A stretch of DNA of 28,544 bases, taken from IMG/VR virus record IMGVR_UViG_3300001460_000132, positions 1 through 28,544 of that record, one strand, 5' to 3'. Below, one piece after another: positions 6,967-13,436 of this stretch. The stretch comes from a virus. The notes beneath the pieces are model-generated. The model saw only the letters and a list, made by a program, of their open reading frames with translations. It did not search any database and was not told the DNA's origin. The position numbers and the translations under genes were made by a program. How positions within the stretch are numbered: position 1 is the stretch's first letter; every line of letters begins with the position of its first letter.

Positions 6967-7525
6967 GATACTTGACATACTAGCTAAGAGGCATAATGAA
7001 TGGCTTAATATGGCAAAGAGTTTTAAATTAAACACTAATGATGCTAATGAGTTAGTTCAAGAGATGTATTTAAGAATGTATGATTATACAAAAGATGTAA
7101 AAAGAATTATGTATAATGAAACCGAAATCAACACATTTTATATATACATTACATTAAGAAATTTATATTATAGTAAGTTTACAAATTATAACAAGAATAA
7201 AAAAACAGTGTTATTTTCAGACATAGACACTGAAAAATTTAATTATATTATGAATCAAATAGTTTATGATGTTGACCAACATAATGATAATTACAAAAAA
7301 AAAGTTAACTTAGAGGTGTTGTACAATAAGATTGAAGGTGTAATAGAAGAATGGTATTGGTACGACAAGAAGCTTACTAAGTTATATTTAAATACTAATA
7401 TGAGTATGCGAGATATTAGTAAAGAAACTAAAATAAGTTTAAGTTCAATATTTAATACATTAACAAATGCCAAAGAAAAAATTAGAAAAGAAAGCAAAGA
7501 AGAGTACAAAAAATATAAAAGCTAA
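6956..7525 (+). CDS. Phage RNA polymerase sigma-70-like factor
   Basis: The 189 residues fit a minimal two-domain sigma factor. The N-terminal part (residues about 8-45, HNEWLNMAKSFKLNTNDANE then LVQEMYLRMYDY) resembles region 2, with the 'D/N-A-x-x-L-V-Q-E-x-Y/F' helix. The C-terminal 60 residues (TKLYLNTNMSMRDISKETKI then SLSSIFNTLTNAKEKIRK) form a region-4-like helix-turn-helix. A phage sigma of this kind would redirect host RNA polymerase to middle or late promoters. The linker is long and Asn/Lys-rich. Its own promoter motif is unknown; the over-represented AATTCAATA words are one candidate. The end overlaps the next gene by 59 bases. Confidence 0.75.
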   Translation: MSSKILDILAKRHNEWLNMAKSFKLNTNDANELVQEMYLRMYDYTKDVKRIMYNETEINTFYIYITLRNLYYSKFTNYNKNKKTVLFSDIDTEKFNYIMNQIVYDVDQHNDNYKKKVNLEVLYNKIEGVIEEWYWYDKKLTKLYLNTNMSMRDISKETKISLSSIFNTLTNAKEKIRKESKEEYKKYKS

Positions 7526-7871
7526 AGGACTTGGAGATACAGTCGAAAAGGTACTAGAAAAAACAGGAATTGCAAAAGTAGCTAAGTGGGTACTTGGCGA
7601 AGACTGTGGTTGTGATAAAAGAAAACAAATACTTAATGACCTATATCCTTATTATACTCCTGAATGTTTAACAGAAGAGGAATATAAATACCTAGACAAA
7701 TACTATACAGAATCTAAAAATACTATTCAGCCTGATGTACAGAAAAGTGTTTTAAAAATATACAATAGAGTATTTCACCAAAAGGCAACTTTAACAAGTT
7801 GTTCTTCTTGTTATAAGAAGACGGTGCATAATAAACTCAAAAATGTTTATAAAGAATATAACAATGACTGA
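7467..7871 (+). CDS. Conserved Cys-rich phage protein (GEDCGC type)
   Basis: The 134-residue protein has a very basic N-terminus, then AKGLGDTVEKVLEKTGIAKV and VLGEDCGCDKRKQIL. I recall this 'GLGDT...GEDCGC' block from Bacteroidota phages, without a known function. More cysteines follow (PECL, SCSSCYKK), so metal binding is plausible. The ATG at 7467 lies inside the sigma gene; no other ATG occurs before the conserved block, so the 59-base overlap seems real. Position between a sigma factor and a nuclease suggests a replication or transcription accessory role. Confidence 0.75.
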   Translation: MPKKKLEKKAKKSTKNIKAKGLGDTVEKVLEKTGIAKVAKWVLGEDCGCDKRKQILNDLYPYYTPECLTEEEYKYLDKYYTESKNTIQPDVQKSVLKIYNRVFHQKATLTSCSSCYKKTVHNKLKNVYKEYNND

Positions 7872-8271
7872 AAACAAAGGTCTAATCAGAAATCGAAAAC
7901 GTGTAAAACAAGTTATTGATTTTACTGGTATTCAAAATGGTAAGTTGCATCCCTCTGATATTGATGCCGTATTAGAGTTTGACAATGAAGTTCTCATTCT
8001 TATAGAGGTTAAGTATAAATTTAATAAGATACCAACAGGACAAAGGTTGTTATTAGAAAGGATATGTGATTCTTGGCATACTGATAAATCAGCAGTGCTT
8101 AAAGTAGAACATGATTTTGACAATGATGATTTGAATATACCACTTGAAAAATGTAAAGTATCTGGTATATATTATGATAAGCGTTGGACTTACTACAAAG
8201 AGCCAAAAGAGTTTAAGAAATATATAAATCAGATGGGCGAAAAATGGGATTGCAAAAAATGTAAATTCTAA
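7864..8271 (+). CDS. PD-(D/E)XK fold nuclease-like protein
   Basis: From the ATG at 7864 the product has 135 residues; an earlier in-frame ATG at 7843 would add seven residues and overlap more deeply, so the later start is preferred. Candidate catalytic residues are Asp32/Asp34 in LHPSDIDAVLEF and Glu48/Lys50 in LILIEVKY, followed by PTGQRLLLE (Gln60). This is the pattern of small restriction-endonuclease-like phage proteins. The C-terminus ends in WDCKKCKF, a possible half zinc site. Substrate is unknown. It overlaps the upstream gene by eight bases and is the last gene before a promoter-bearing gap. Confidence 0.75.
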   Translation: MTENKGLIRNRKRVKQVIDFTGIQNGKLHPSDIDAVLEFDNEVLILIEVKYKFNKIPTGQRLLLERICDSWHTDKSAVLKVEHDFDNDDLNIPLEKCKVSGIYYDKRWTYYKEPKEFKKYINQMGEKWDCKKCKF

Positions 8272-8285
8272 AGTACACAATAAAC

Positions 8286-8293
8286 TATATTTG
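8286..8293 (+). promoter_or_regulatory. Possible -7 box (TATATTTG)
   Basis: TATATTTG matches the Bacteroidota -7 consensus and lies 18 bases before the ATG at 8304. No TTTG or TTG is found at the right distance upstream, so this is weak. Confidence 0.3.
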
Positions 8294-8303
8294 TTATTTA
8301 TAT

Positions 8304-8450
8304 ATGCCACTACTAAAACCTAAAAAATACGAACAGAAAGCTAGTTTCATGGCAAGGTTCATGAACAATGCTAAAATGATTCTTGAATACCCAGACACTA
8401 AACAACGCTATGCAGTTGGTATGGATGTTTGGAAAAAGAATTTCATGTAA
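8304..8450 (+). CDS. 48-residue conserved phage small protein (MPLLKPKK type)
   Basis: The ATG at 8304 opens a 48-residue frame ending in a TAA at 8448-8450. It starts MPLLKPKKYEQKASFMARFM and continues with AKMILEYPDTKQRYAVGMDV. I recognise the general pattern 'MPLPKP-K-E-x-x-x-F-x-x-R-x-M ... P-x-x-K-Q-R-x-A-V' as a short module often encoded in phages, alone or at the start of protease-like capsid proteins. Here the Cys commonly present in that module is replaced by Phe (RFM). Function is unknown. It is followed at once by the consensus promoter of the lipoprotein gene. Confidence 0.65.
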   Translation: MPLLKPKKYEQKASFMARFMNNAKMILEYPDTKQRYAVGMDVWKKNFM

Positions 8451-8452
8451 TA

Positions 8453-8483
8453 TTTGTTTATATCAGTTTTTTTATTAACTTTG
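8453..8483 (+). promoter_or_regulatory. Consensus Bacteroidota promoter for the surface lipoprotein
   Basis: TTTG (8453-8456), a 19-base spacer and TAACTTTG (8476-8483) match the -33/-7 consensus fully. The -7 box is 26 bases before the ATG at 8502. This predicts expression by the unmodified host RNA polymerase, likely early in infection. Confidence 0.75.
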
Positions 8484-8501
8484 TGTTGAAAACAAAGAGA
8501 T

Positions 8502-8744
8502 ATGAGAACATTAATCTACACTTTATTTTTATGTACATTTTTAAGTTGCAGTGATGATTGCGACTTAACAACATACCCTTCAGCACCTTATAACGAACCT
8601 TATTATGTAGAATATGAAAATACTTTAGTTAAGTATATTTATTTATGCAGAGATGGTTATAACAATGAAGTTGTAACATATTATATGGATAGTGGATGTT
8701 GGGAATCTTATACTTCTTACCAATATAATTTAAACTGTAATTAA
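8502..8744 (+). CDS. Small lipoprotein with acidic surface-export signal
   Basis: The N-terminus MRTLIYTLFLCTFLSC-SDDCD is a lipoprotein signal with the lipidated Cys at residue 16. The residues just after it (Ser-Asp-Asp-Cys-Asp) are acidic, as in the lipoprotein export signals that send Bacteroidota lipoproteins to the outer face of the outer membrane. The mature part is about 65 residues, Tyr-rich with five Cys counting the lipidated one, and probably disulfide-bonded. It has its own consensus promoter. Small phage lipoproteins made early, such as T5 Llp, block the phage receptor; the same superinfection-exclusion role is inferred here. Confidence 0.7.
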   Translation: MRTLIYTLFLCTFLSCSDDCDLTTYPSAPYNEPYYVEYENTLVKYIYLCRDGYNNEVVTYYMDSGCWESYTSYQYNLNCN

Positions 8745-8745
8745 T

Positions 8746-9519
8746 ATGAAAGAACCAATTATCACACTAGACAACGAGATGCATGATAGACATGAACTCA
8801 CACAAAAAGCAATAGAAGATAGTTTCTATTATGGCTACTTAGCAAAAGCCTGTTTATCAAGTAGTGCAATAAGTCAACTACTTAAATCGCCATTAGAATA
8901 CTTAAATAAGATAAACCTGCCAACTGAATCTGATGCACTTGCACAGGGTTATTTATTTCATGCAAGTATATTAGAAGAAGATAAATTTAATGAGTGTCTA
9001 TTTTTAGATGTAGCAACAAAAAATAACAAAGAATATAAATTAGCTAAAGCAGAAAGATGGGATGTGTTTACTGTTAAAGACAGAGACAAAGCTTTAAGAT
9101 TAAGAGATAGATTTTATAATTGCAAACCTGCAAGTGAACTTATAGAAAACAGTAAGTTTGAAGTGCCTATGATTAATAATTTAATGGGCTATCCATTTAG
9201 AGGTAAAGCAGATATTTTAGGTCAACACTTAATAGATTTAAAAAGCACTGCATTTCTGTCTAAATTTAAATATAGTGCTAATACTTATAATTATGATAGT
9301 CAGTGTTATATTTATTGTAACCTGTTTAACAAAAGTTACAAAGATTTTAAGTATATTGTCATTGATAAATCTCCTACAAATGAATTAGGTATATTCAATG
9401 TCAGCGAAAAGTTTTATTATAGTGGAGAACAAAAAGTTGAATATGCAATAAAAGTATATGAAAAATATATTAAAAATGAATATGACCTTGAAAATTATTT
9501 AGTAGAGGCAACGTTATAA
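8746..9519 (+). CDS. PD-(D/E)XK exonuclease (RecE/Cas4-like)
   Basis: This 257-residue protein shows the RecB/RecE-type nuclease motifs in order: His72 in AQGYLFHASILEE, Asp156 in FRGKADILG, Asp164/Lys166 in HLIDLKSTA, and Gln186 in YNYDSQCYIY. The N-terminus has SSSAISQLLKSPLEYL, the usual first helix of exodeoxyribonuclease VIII-like phage enzymes. Such an enzyme resects double-stranded ends to feed a single-strand annealing protein, here the ERF protein encoded at 3699. It follows the lipoprotein gene by one base and touches the next gene. Confidence 0.85.
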   Translation: MKEPIITLDNEMHDRHELTQKAIEDSFYYGYLAKACLSSSAISQLLKSPLEYLNKINLPTESDALAQGYLFHASILEEDKFNECLFLDVATKNNKEYKLAKAERWDVFTVKDRDKALRLRDRFYNCKPASELIENSKFEVPMINNLMGYPFRGKADILGQHLIDLKSTAFLSKFKYSANTYNYDSQCYIYCNLFNKSYKDFKYIVIDKSPTNELGIFNVSEKFYYSGEQKVEYAIKVYEKYIKNEYDLENYLVEATL

Positions 9520-9708
9520 ATGGCAACAGAATACTTAGATTACTTAGACTGTTATGAAGACACTCTACACTGTCTAAAAAAAAGAGTAATAACAGAAAAA
9601 GAAATACCATTATTAATTGAGCAATATGAAAACGAAGAGCACTATGAATGTTGTGGTGCAATATTACACGCTTTAGAAGACTACAAAACTCAACAAAATT
9701 ATTTATAA
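9520..9708 (+). CDS. Small acidic protein, unknown
   Basis: The 62-residue product starts directly after the nuclease stop codon. It is acidic and Tyr/Cys-rich (YLDYLDCYEDTLHCL, EHYECCGAILHALEDYK) and mostly helical by composition. No family is recognised. The tight packing between the exonuclease and the DnaA-like gene suggests co-translation in the replication operon. An inhibitor or accessory factor of the nuclease is conceivable, but nothing in the sequence shows it. Confidence 0.7.
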   Translation: MATEYLDYLDCYEDTLHCLKKRVITEKEIPLLIEQYENEEHYECCGAILHALEDYKTQQNYL

Positions 9709-9710
9709 GA

Positions 9711-10130
9711 ATGATTACACCTAAAGAAATTGCAAACGAATTGATTAAATTGTCTAAGACAGATGTATTTAAAAAAACAAGACAAAGAGAATATGTGGAA
9801 ACAAGGTCTTTGTTAAATTATATATTATACAATTATAAAAGAATGGGGTTTACAAAAATTAAAGAGTTTTATAAGTCTAATAATTGGGATATGAATCATG
9901 CAACTATTATTTATTCTGTCAAAACATTTGAACAACATAAAATTTATAATACTGACTTATTAATTTGGTTAGAACATATAGTTGACAATATAAATAAAAT
10001 GGATAATTTTACTAAAAGAGAATTTATTAGAAGTAAAATAAACTCACTGTCTAACGTAGATATAGACGAATTAACTATGGTTATTAGTAATATGCCAGAC
10101 AAAAAATTAGTATATGAAGAACAAATATAG
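9711..10130 (+). CDS. DnaA domain IV-like DNA-binding protein without AAA+ domain
   Basis: I choose the ATG at 9711, two bases after the preceding stop, giving 139 residues; a longer frame to 9648 would overlap the previous gene fully. Residues 22-70 read KTRQREYVETRSLLNYILYN, a Gly-containing turn (KRMGFTKIKEFYK) and DMNHATIIYSVKT. This matches the DnaA C-terminal DNA-binding domain: a basic first helix with 'R-E-x-V-x-x-R', the helix-turn-helix, and the signature 'D/N-H-(A/T)-T-(V/I)'. The ATPase domains are absent. The rest is helical and of unknown role. It may bind DnaA-box-like sites to start or repress replication, or compete with host DnaA. Confidence 0.75.
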   Translation: MITPKEIANELIKLSKTDVFKKTRQREYVETRSLLNYILYNYKRMGFTKIKEFYKSNNWDMNHATIIYSVKTFEQHKIYNTDLLIWLEHIVDNINKMDNFTKREFIRSKINSLSNVDIDELTMVISNMPDKKLVYEEQI

Positions 10131-10452
10131 AAAGCTACTGTTAAAGGAATCTCCTAACTTATACAAGAGTTATGAAAAGATTGTTGAAGAGCAGTTTGAA
10201 TTATTTGCCAGAAAGCAATTAGATTATGGCATAGGTAATATAAGCACAGGTGCAAACCTAGAAACTAAACAAGGTAAAGATTTTGCTTTACATGGTTTGT
10301 GGTTTAGAATGAATGACAAAATAAGTAGATGGAAAAATCTAATCATTAAGAATCGCAAGGGTAATAATGAAACGTTAAAAGATACATATCAGGACTTAGG
10401 CAATTACTCTATTATATGCCAATTAATAAATAGAGGTTTATGGAAGGAATAG
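10114..10452 (+). CDS. DUF1599 / nucleotide-modification-associated domain protein
   Basis: The 112 residues match the DUF1599 pattern: FELFARKQLDYGIGNIS, then ALHGLWFRMNDKISRWKNLI and TLKDTYQDLGNYSIICQLI. Conserved acidic and basic residues in 'R-x-x-D-K-x-x-R' and 'D-T-x-x-D-L-x-N-Y' recall the all-alpha NTP pyrophosphohydrolase group. The family is often found in phages near nucleotide metabolism or DNA-modification genes. The exact substrate is not known to me. The gene overlaps both neighbours by 13-17 bases, linking the replication block to the terminase genes. Confidence 0.8.
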   Translation: MKNKYRKLLLKESPNLYKSYEKIVEEQFELFARKQLDYGIGNISTGANLETKQGKDFALHGLWFRMNDKISRWKNLIIKNRKGNNETLKDTYQDLGNYSIICQLINRGLWKE

Positions 10453-10799
10453 AAGACGATAATAAAAAGAAAAAAGACGGAAGAGCAAACAATGGTGCTT
10501 TAAAAGGAGTGTCAAGAGGACAAGGAAGACCACCAAAAGCAAGAGAAAAAAAGCTAGGTAACTATGCTTTAGGTGCTATGAAAAAAGTGTTTGGTAGTGA
10601 AGAGAAAGCTTGGCTCGAACTAGCTAAACAATCTAAAGATAGCTTTCCACACATGAGATTACTTTGGGAATATAAGTATGGTAAACCAAAAGAATTAAAA
10701 GAACTTAATGTTAAAACGGAAGTTAACATTCCAATCATTAACTTTGCTGACAAAGAAAAAACTATTGATATAGAATCAGAAGATATAAAAGATGAATAA
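10440..10799 (+). CDS. terS: Small terminase subunit
   Basis: The 119-residue protein has a basic, Gly/Arg-rich N-terminus (VSRGQGRPPKAREKKL), followed by KVFGSEEKAWLELAKQSKDS and FPHMRLLWEYKYGKPKE. This combination is typical of the small terminase subunits of many phages and would recognise the packaging site. The C-terminus is acidic (DIESEDIKDE) and may contact the large subunit. The stop overlaps the start of the large terminase by eight bases, which supports the assignment. Confidence 0.85.
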   Translation: MEGIEDDNKKKKDGRANNGALKGVSRGQGRPPKAREKKLGNYALGAMKKVFGSEEKAWLELAKQSKDSFPHMRLLWEYKYGKPKELKELNVKTEVNIPIINFADKEKTIDIESEDIKDE

Positions 10800-12009
10800 G
10801 TTAAATCTTAATCCTAAATACCAAGCTCTATTCAATTCTAAAAGTCGTTACTATGTAATAACTGGGGGTAGAGGTTCAGGAAAATCATTTGCTACAAATA
10901 CATTTTTAGTATTACTTACATACGAAAAAGGACATAGAATATTATTTACTCGTTATACAATGACCTCAGCAGGTATGTCTATTATCCCTGAGTTTATAGA
11001 GAAGCTTGAATTGATGGGAATACTTGACCAATTCACTGTAACCAAAACAGAAATTATTAATAATTTAACAGGCAGTTCAATATACTTTAGTGGTATTAGA
11101 ACTTCAAGTGGAGACCAAACGGCAAAGCTTAAATCTATACAGGGTGTAAGTTCTTTTGTTTTAGACGAAGCAGAAGAGTTAACAGACGAAGAGAGTTTTG
11201 ATAAGATTGATTTTAGTATTAGAGCAAAGAACGTAAAGAATAGATGTATATTAATTCTAAACCCTACAACAAAAGAGAATTGGATATACCAAAGGTTCTT
11301 TCAAAATAGAGGAGTTCCTGATGGATTTAATGGCACAAAAGAAAATATTACTTATATACATACTACATACTTAGATAACCTAGACCATTTGTCAGAATCC
11401 TTTGTGAATCAAATAGAGGATATGAAGGTTAGAAGACCTCTTAAATATAAGCATCAAATAATGGGTGGTTGGTTACAAAGAGCAGAAGGAGTTATATTTA
11501 CTCATTGGAATATAGGTAAATTCAATACGGAAATAGATTCAATATTCGGTTTAGACTTTGGCTTCTCTGTTGACCCCTCAGCTTTAATAGAAGGTGCCAT
11601 TGACAAAACTAGAAAAATTATTTGGTTTAAAGAACATCTTTATAAAAAAGGTTTAACTACTTCACAAATATATGATGCTTGTATTCGTAAGGCAGGTAAG
11701 AATTTAATTGTTGCCGATAATAGTGAGCCTCGTTTAATCAGTGAGTTAAAAACAAAAGGATTAACAGGTATAGTTCCTACAATAAAAAAGAAAGGTAGTA
11801 TTTTATCAGGTATTGCATTAATGCAAGATTATCAAATAGTAATTGATAGCAGTTCTATAAATTTAATTAGAGAGTTTAATAATTATTCTTGGAAGTTATC
11901 AGGCTCTATTCCTCAAGACAACTTCAATCATGGAATTGATGCCTCGAGATATGCAATTCAGTACTTACTTACTAGGTCTGTACCTCATGGCAATTACTTT
12001 ATTAGATAA
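10792..12009 (+). CDS. terL: Large terminase subunit
   Basis: The 405-residue packaging motor has an N-terminal ATPase and a C-terminal RNase H-like nuclease. Walker A is GGRGSGKS (residues 25-32), Walker B ends at Asp125-Glu126 in FVLDEAEEL, and the coupling motif is probably LILNPTT (154-160). Nuclease acidic residues are Asp255 (FGLDFGFSVDPSA), Asp309 (VADNSEP) and Asp383 (HGIDASRYAI). The sequence is of the Terminase_3 / PBSX type. It translocates DNA into the prohead and cuts it. Unusually, the next gene is not a portal: about 5 kb of small genes and control DNA separate it from the structural module. Confidence 0.95.
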   Translation: MNKLNLNPKYQALFNSKSRYYVITGGRGSGKSFATNTFLVLLTYEKGHRILFTRYTMTSAGMSIIPEFIEKLELMGILDQFTVTKTEIINNLTGSSIYFSGIRTSSGDQTAKLKSIQGVSSFVLDEAEELTDEESFDKIDFSIRAKNVKNRCILILNPTTKENWIYQRFFQNRGVPDGFNGTKENITYIHTTYLDNLDHLSESFVNQIEDMKVRRPLKYKHQIMGGWLQRAEGVIFTHWNIGKFNTEIDSIFGLDFGFSVDPSALIEGAIDKTRKIIWFKEHLYKKGLTTSQIYDACIRKAGKNLIVADNSEPRLISELKTKGLTGIVPTIKKKGSILSGIALMQDYQIVIDSSSINLIREFNNYSWKLSGSIPQDNFNHGIDASRYAIQYLLTRSVPHGNYFIR

Positions 12010-12024
12010 TTTTTTTTATATTTA

Positions 12025-12056
12025 TTTGGTCAGGTGGAAATAATTAACTAAGTTTG
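12025..12056 (+). promoter_or_regulatory. Bacteroidota promoter with GTCAGGTG element (first small-gene block)
   Basis: TTTG (12025-12028), a 20-base spacer and TAAGTTTG (12049-12056) fit the -33/-7 consensus. The spacer begins with GTCAGGTGGAAATA (12029-12042), which recurs exactly at 14695 and in variant form at 14003, each time with the GTCAG 20 bases before the -7 box. The ATG at 12079 lies 30 bases after the -7 box. Confidence 0.75.
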
Positions 12057-12078
12057 TGTATAACTAATAAAGAAAACA

Positions 12079-12282
12079 ATGAAAGCACTACTTAACAAAA
12101 CAATTAAAACTGCAATAGTATTAACCTATTGTGTAATGACATTATCCTTATTATATCTTGTCTTTACGTTTAACGACAACCTATTTAACAACGGAACATT
12201 AGGAATTCAAACCTTATTTCTTTGCCTATCCTTAACTGTTGTGGTTGGTTTAGTTTTAGATACTTATAAAAACAATAAGTAA
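12079..12282 (+). CDS. Two-helix small membrane protein
   Basis: The 67-residue protein has two membrane helices, about residues 11-30 (TAIVLTYCVMTLSLLYLVF) and 41-61 (LGIQTLFLCLSLTVVVGLVL), with a short polar loop FNDNLFNNG and a basic tail. It is the first gene of a promoter-led block after the terminase. No family is recognised. Small early membrane proteins in phages often act in superinfection exclusion or host membrane takeover; here that is only a suggestion. Its stop overlaps the next start (TAATG). Confidence 0.75.
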   Translation: MKALLNKTIKTAIVLTYCVMTLSLLYLVFTFNDNLFNNGTLGIQTLFLCLSLTVVVGLVLDTYKNNK

Positions 12283-12446
12283 TGACAGTAAAAGAACTAC
12301 AAAAACGAATTGCCAATATGCAAAAAAGATTAGATTGGCAAGATAACTACATCGACTATGTAAGAACAGCAGACGATGAATTGCATGATGCCTCAATGTG
12401 CCATGCTATGTATTTAACTAACTCATCTAAAACCTATGAATTATGA
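12282..12446 (+). CDS. Small helical protein, unknown
   Basis: A 54-residue frame starts at the ATG sharing its A with the previous TAA and ends at a TGA that overlaps the next ATG. The sequence (MTVKELQKRIANMQKRLDWQ then DNYIDYVRTADDELHD) is a charged helix likely to form a coiled coil. A second part with DASMCHAMYLTNSSKTYEL is Cys/His-containing. The overlaps on both sides are the main support for its being a gene. Function unknown. Confidence 0.65.
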   Translation: MTVKELQKRIANMQKRLDWQDNYIDYVRTADDELHDASMCHAMYLTNSSKTYEL

Positions 12447-12724
12447 CACAAAAAGAAAAGATTAAAAGCTTAGAGATACAATTAAAAGAAGCTAAAGCAA
12501 ATACATATATATATGAAACTAACCATTTACATTGTTCTGATGGAGAACTTCACATAGGGTTTGGAGATTATGGAGATAATGAAAAGTGGTTAGTATGGAA
12601 TGTAGATAGTTTGTTTAATGACTTGCCTTATATAATTAGTCAAGTAGTCAGAGAGCAATCTAAAATGCAAGGTAATCAGCTAAAAAACATTCAAGAAGTA
12701 TTAAAAGAAATTAACATTAAATAA
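12443..12724 (+). CDS. Small protein with N-terminal coiled coil, unknown
   Basis: The product has 93 residues. It starts with a helix (KEKIKSLEIQLKEAKANTYI), then a compact middle rich in Gly, Asp and Trp (CSDGELHIGFGDYGDNEKWL), and ends with a second helix (QVVREQSKMQGNQLKNIQEV). The start overlaps the previous stop codon (ATGA). I do not recognise the family. The two helices around a beta-like core could be a dimerising small regulator. Confidence 0.65.
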   Translation: MTQKEKIKSLEIQLKEAKANTYIYETNHLHCSDGELHIGFGDYGDNEKWLVWNVDSLFNDLPYIISQVVREQSKMQGNQLKNIQEVLKEINIK

Positions 12725-12730
12725 ATTATT

Positions 12731-12883
12731 ATGATAGAAAGCGAAACATTCGAGTATTACAGAATACAACAAAAGGTAAAAGCAATTAAGAATTCAGTAG
12801 ATATTTTAATTCAACATGGGTTTACAGTTGTAGATTTAGAAGGCAATATATTACGAAAGAACGAAACAGGACAAATAGAATGA
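12731..12883 (+). CDS. Small protein, unknown (50 residues)
   Basis: The ATG at 12731 follows the TTAATT-type leader common to this block (here AAATTATT). The sequence runs MIESETFEYYRIQQKVKAIK, then VDILIQHGFTVVDLEGNILR and a polar tail. A helix followed by an alpha-beta unit 'I-x-x-G-(F/Y)-x-V-x-D-x-x-G' is plausible. The stop overlaps the next ATG by four bases, which argues it is translated. Function unknown. Confidence 0.6.
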   Translation: MIESETFEYYRIQQKVKAIKNSVDILIQHGFTVVDLEGNILRKNETGQIE

Positions 12884-13017
12884 GAAAGTGTAACCGATGT
12901 TCGACAGTAATACAAAACAAAGCGAAGCAACTCTTTTGTTATAGTTGCAAAGGCTATAAGATGCCTTATGAAACTTATAGATTTTATTCACTAGCAAATC
13001 AATTCAATAAACAATAA
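12880..13017 (+). CDS. Zinc-ribbon mini-protein
   Basis: The 45-residue product has two CxxC knuckles, Cys4/Cys7 (KCNRCS) and Cys20/Cys23 (FCYSCKG), spaced as in a small zinc ribbon. The remaining C-terminus is Tyr/Phe-rich (YETYRFYSLANQFNKQ). Such mini-proteins in phages usually bind nucleic acid or a host protein; no closer assignment is possible. The ATG overlaps the previous stop codon. An AATTCAATA word lies at its very end (13001-13009). Confidence 0.65.
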   Translation: MRKCNRCSTVIQNKAKQLFCYSCKGYKMPYETYRFYSLANQFNKQ

Positions 13018-13022
13018 TAATT

Positions 13023-13184
13023 ATGGAAACAATAGAAATAGAATGTGATGTGTGTTATGAGCAAGGGTATGTACATACCTATAACACATTAAATAATAAA
13101 GATGAAATACAAAAATGTGATTGTTGTAATGTTTTTGAAAGTGACAAAAAAGCAAATGAGCATTATATTAATTTAGGATTTTAA
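13023..13184 (+). CDS. Second Cys-knuckle mini-protein
   Basis: The 53 residues hold Cys8/Cys11 (ECDVCYEQG) and Cys32/Cys34/Cys35 (KCDCCNVFES), an arrangement like a DnaJ-type or rubredoxin-like zinc knuckle pair. 'C-x-x-C-x-x-x-G' at the first knuckle supports zinc binding. The start has the TTAATAATTATG context typical of the block. It follows another Cys-knuckle gene by five bases. Function unknown. Confidence 0.65.
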   Translation: METIEIECDVCYEQGYVHTYNTLNNKDEIQKCDCCNVFESDKKANEHYINLGF

Positions 13185-13186
13185 TT

Positions 13187-13336
13187 ATGAGAGCAAAATT
13201 AATAAATGAAATACTTGATTTATCAGGAGATGAATTTGGTAGAGAAGAGTTAATTCAATTAGCAAAAGAAAAAAATTATCAATTAAGAATTAGATTGATT
13301 CGTATTAAACATGAAATATTAAACCAAAGAACATGA
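13187..13336 (+). CDS. Small basic helical protein, unknown
   Basis: A 49-residue frame from the ATG at 13187, two bases after the previous stop, to a TGA that overlaps the next ATG. The protein is helical with an acidic first half (INEILDLSGDEFGREELIQL) and a basic second half (NYQLRIRLIRIKHEILNQRT). The charge split is compatible with nucleic-acid binding, but nothing specific is recognised. Confidence 0.55.
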   Translation: MRAKLINEILDLSGDEFGREELIQLAKEKNYQLRIRLIRIKHEILNQRT

Positions 13337-13434
13337 ACGAACACACAGACGAAGAAATAGTTAATGTTTTATTTGGTGACTTTCCAAAAGTCGGAGAGCA
13401 AATATTAGAATACTTAGATAATCAAAATAAATAA
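13333..13434 (+). CDS. Very small acidic protein, unknown
   Basis: A 33-residue frame (MNEHTDEEIVNVLFGDFPKV then GEQILEYLDNQNK) lies between an ATGA overlap upstream and a two-base gap downstream. It is acidic and helical. The support is only the tight fit into the operon and a start context like that of its neighbours. Very short acidic phage proteins are sometimes inhibitors of host nucleases or polymerase, but there is no direct evidence. Confidence 0.45.
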   Translation: MNEHTDEEIVNVLFGDFPKVGEQILEYLDNQNK

Positions 13435-13436
13435 TT

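Noticed and set aside
9648-9710. Longer start for the DnaA-like gene
   Set aside because: The extension overlaps the preceding gene completely, and the DnaA-like domain begins only after the ATG at 9711.
12005-12020. Terminator after the large terminase
   Set aside because: There is an eight-T run, but only a five-base A+T stem before it, too weak to claim.
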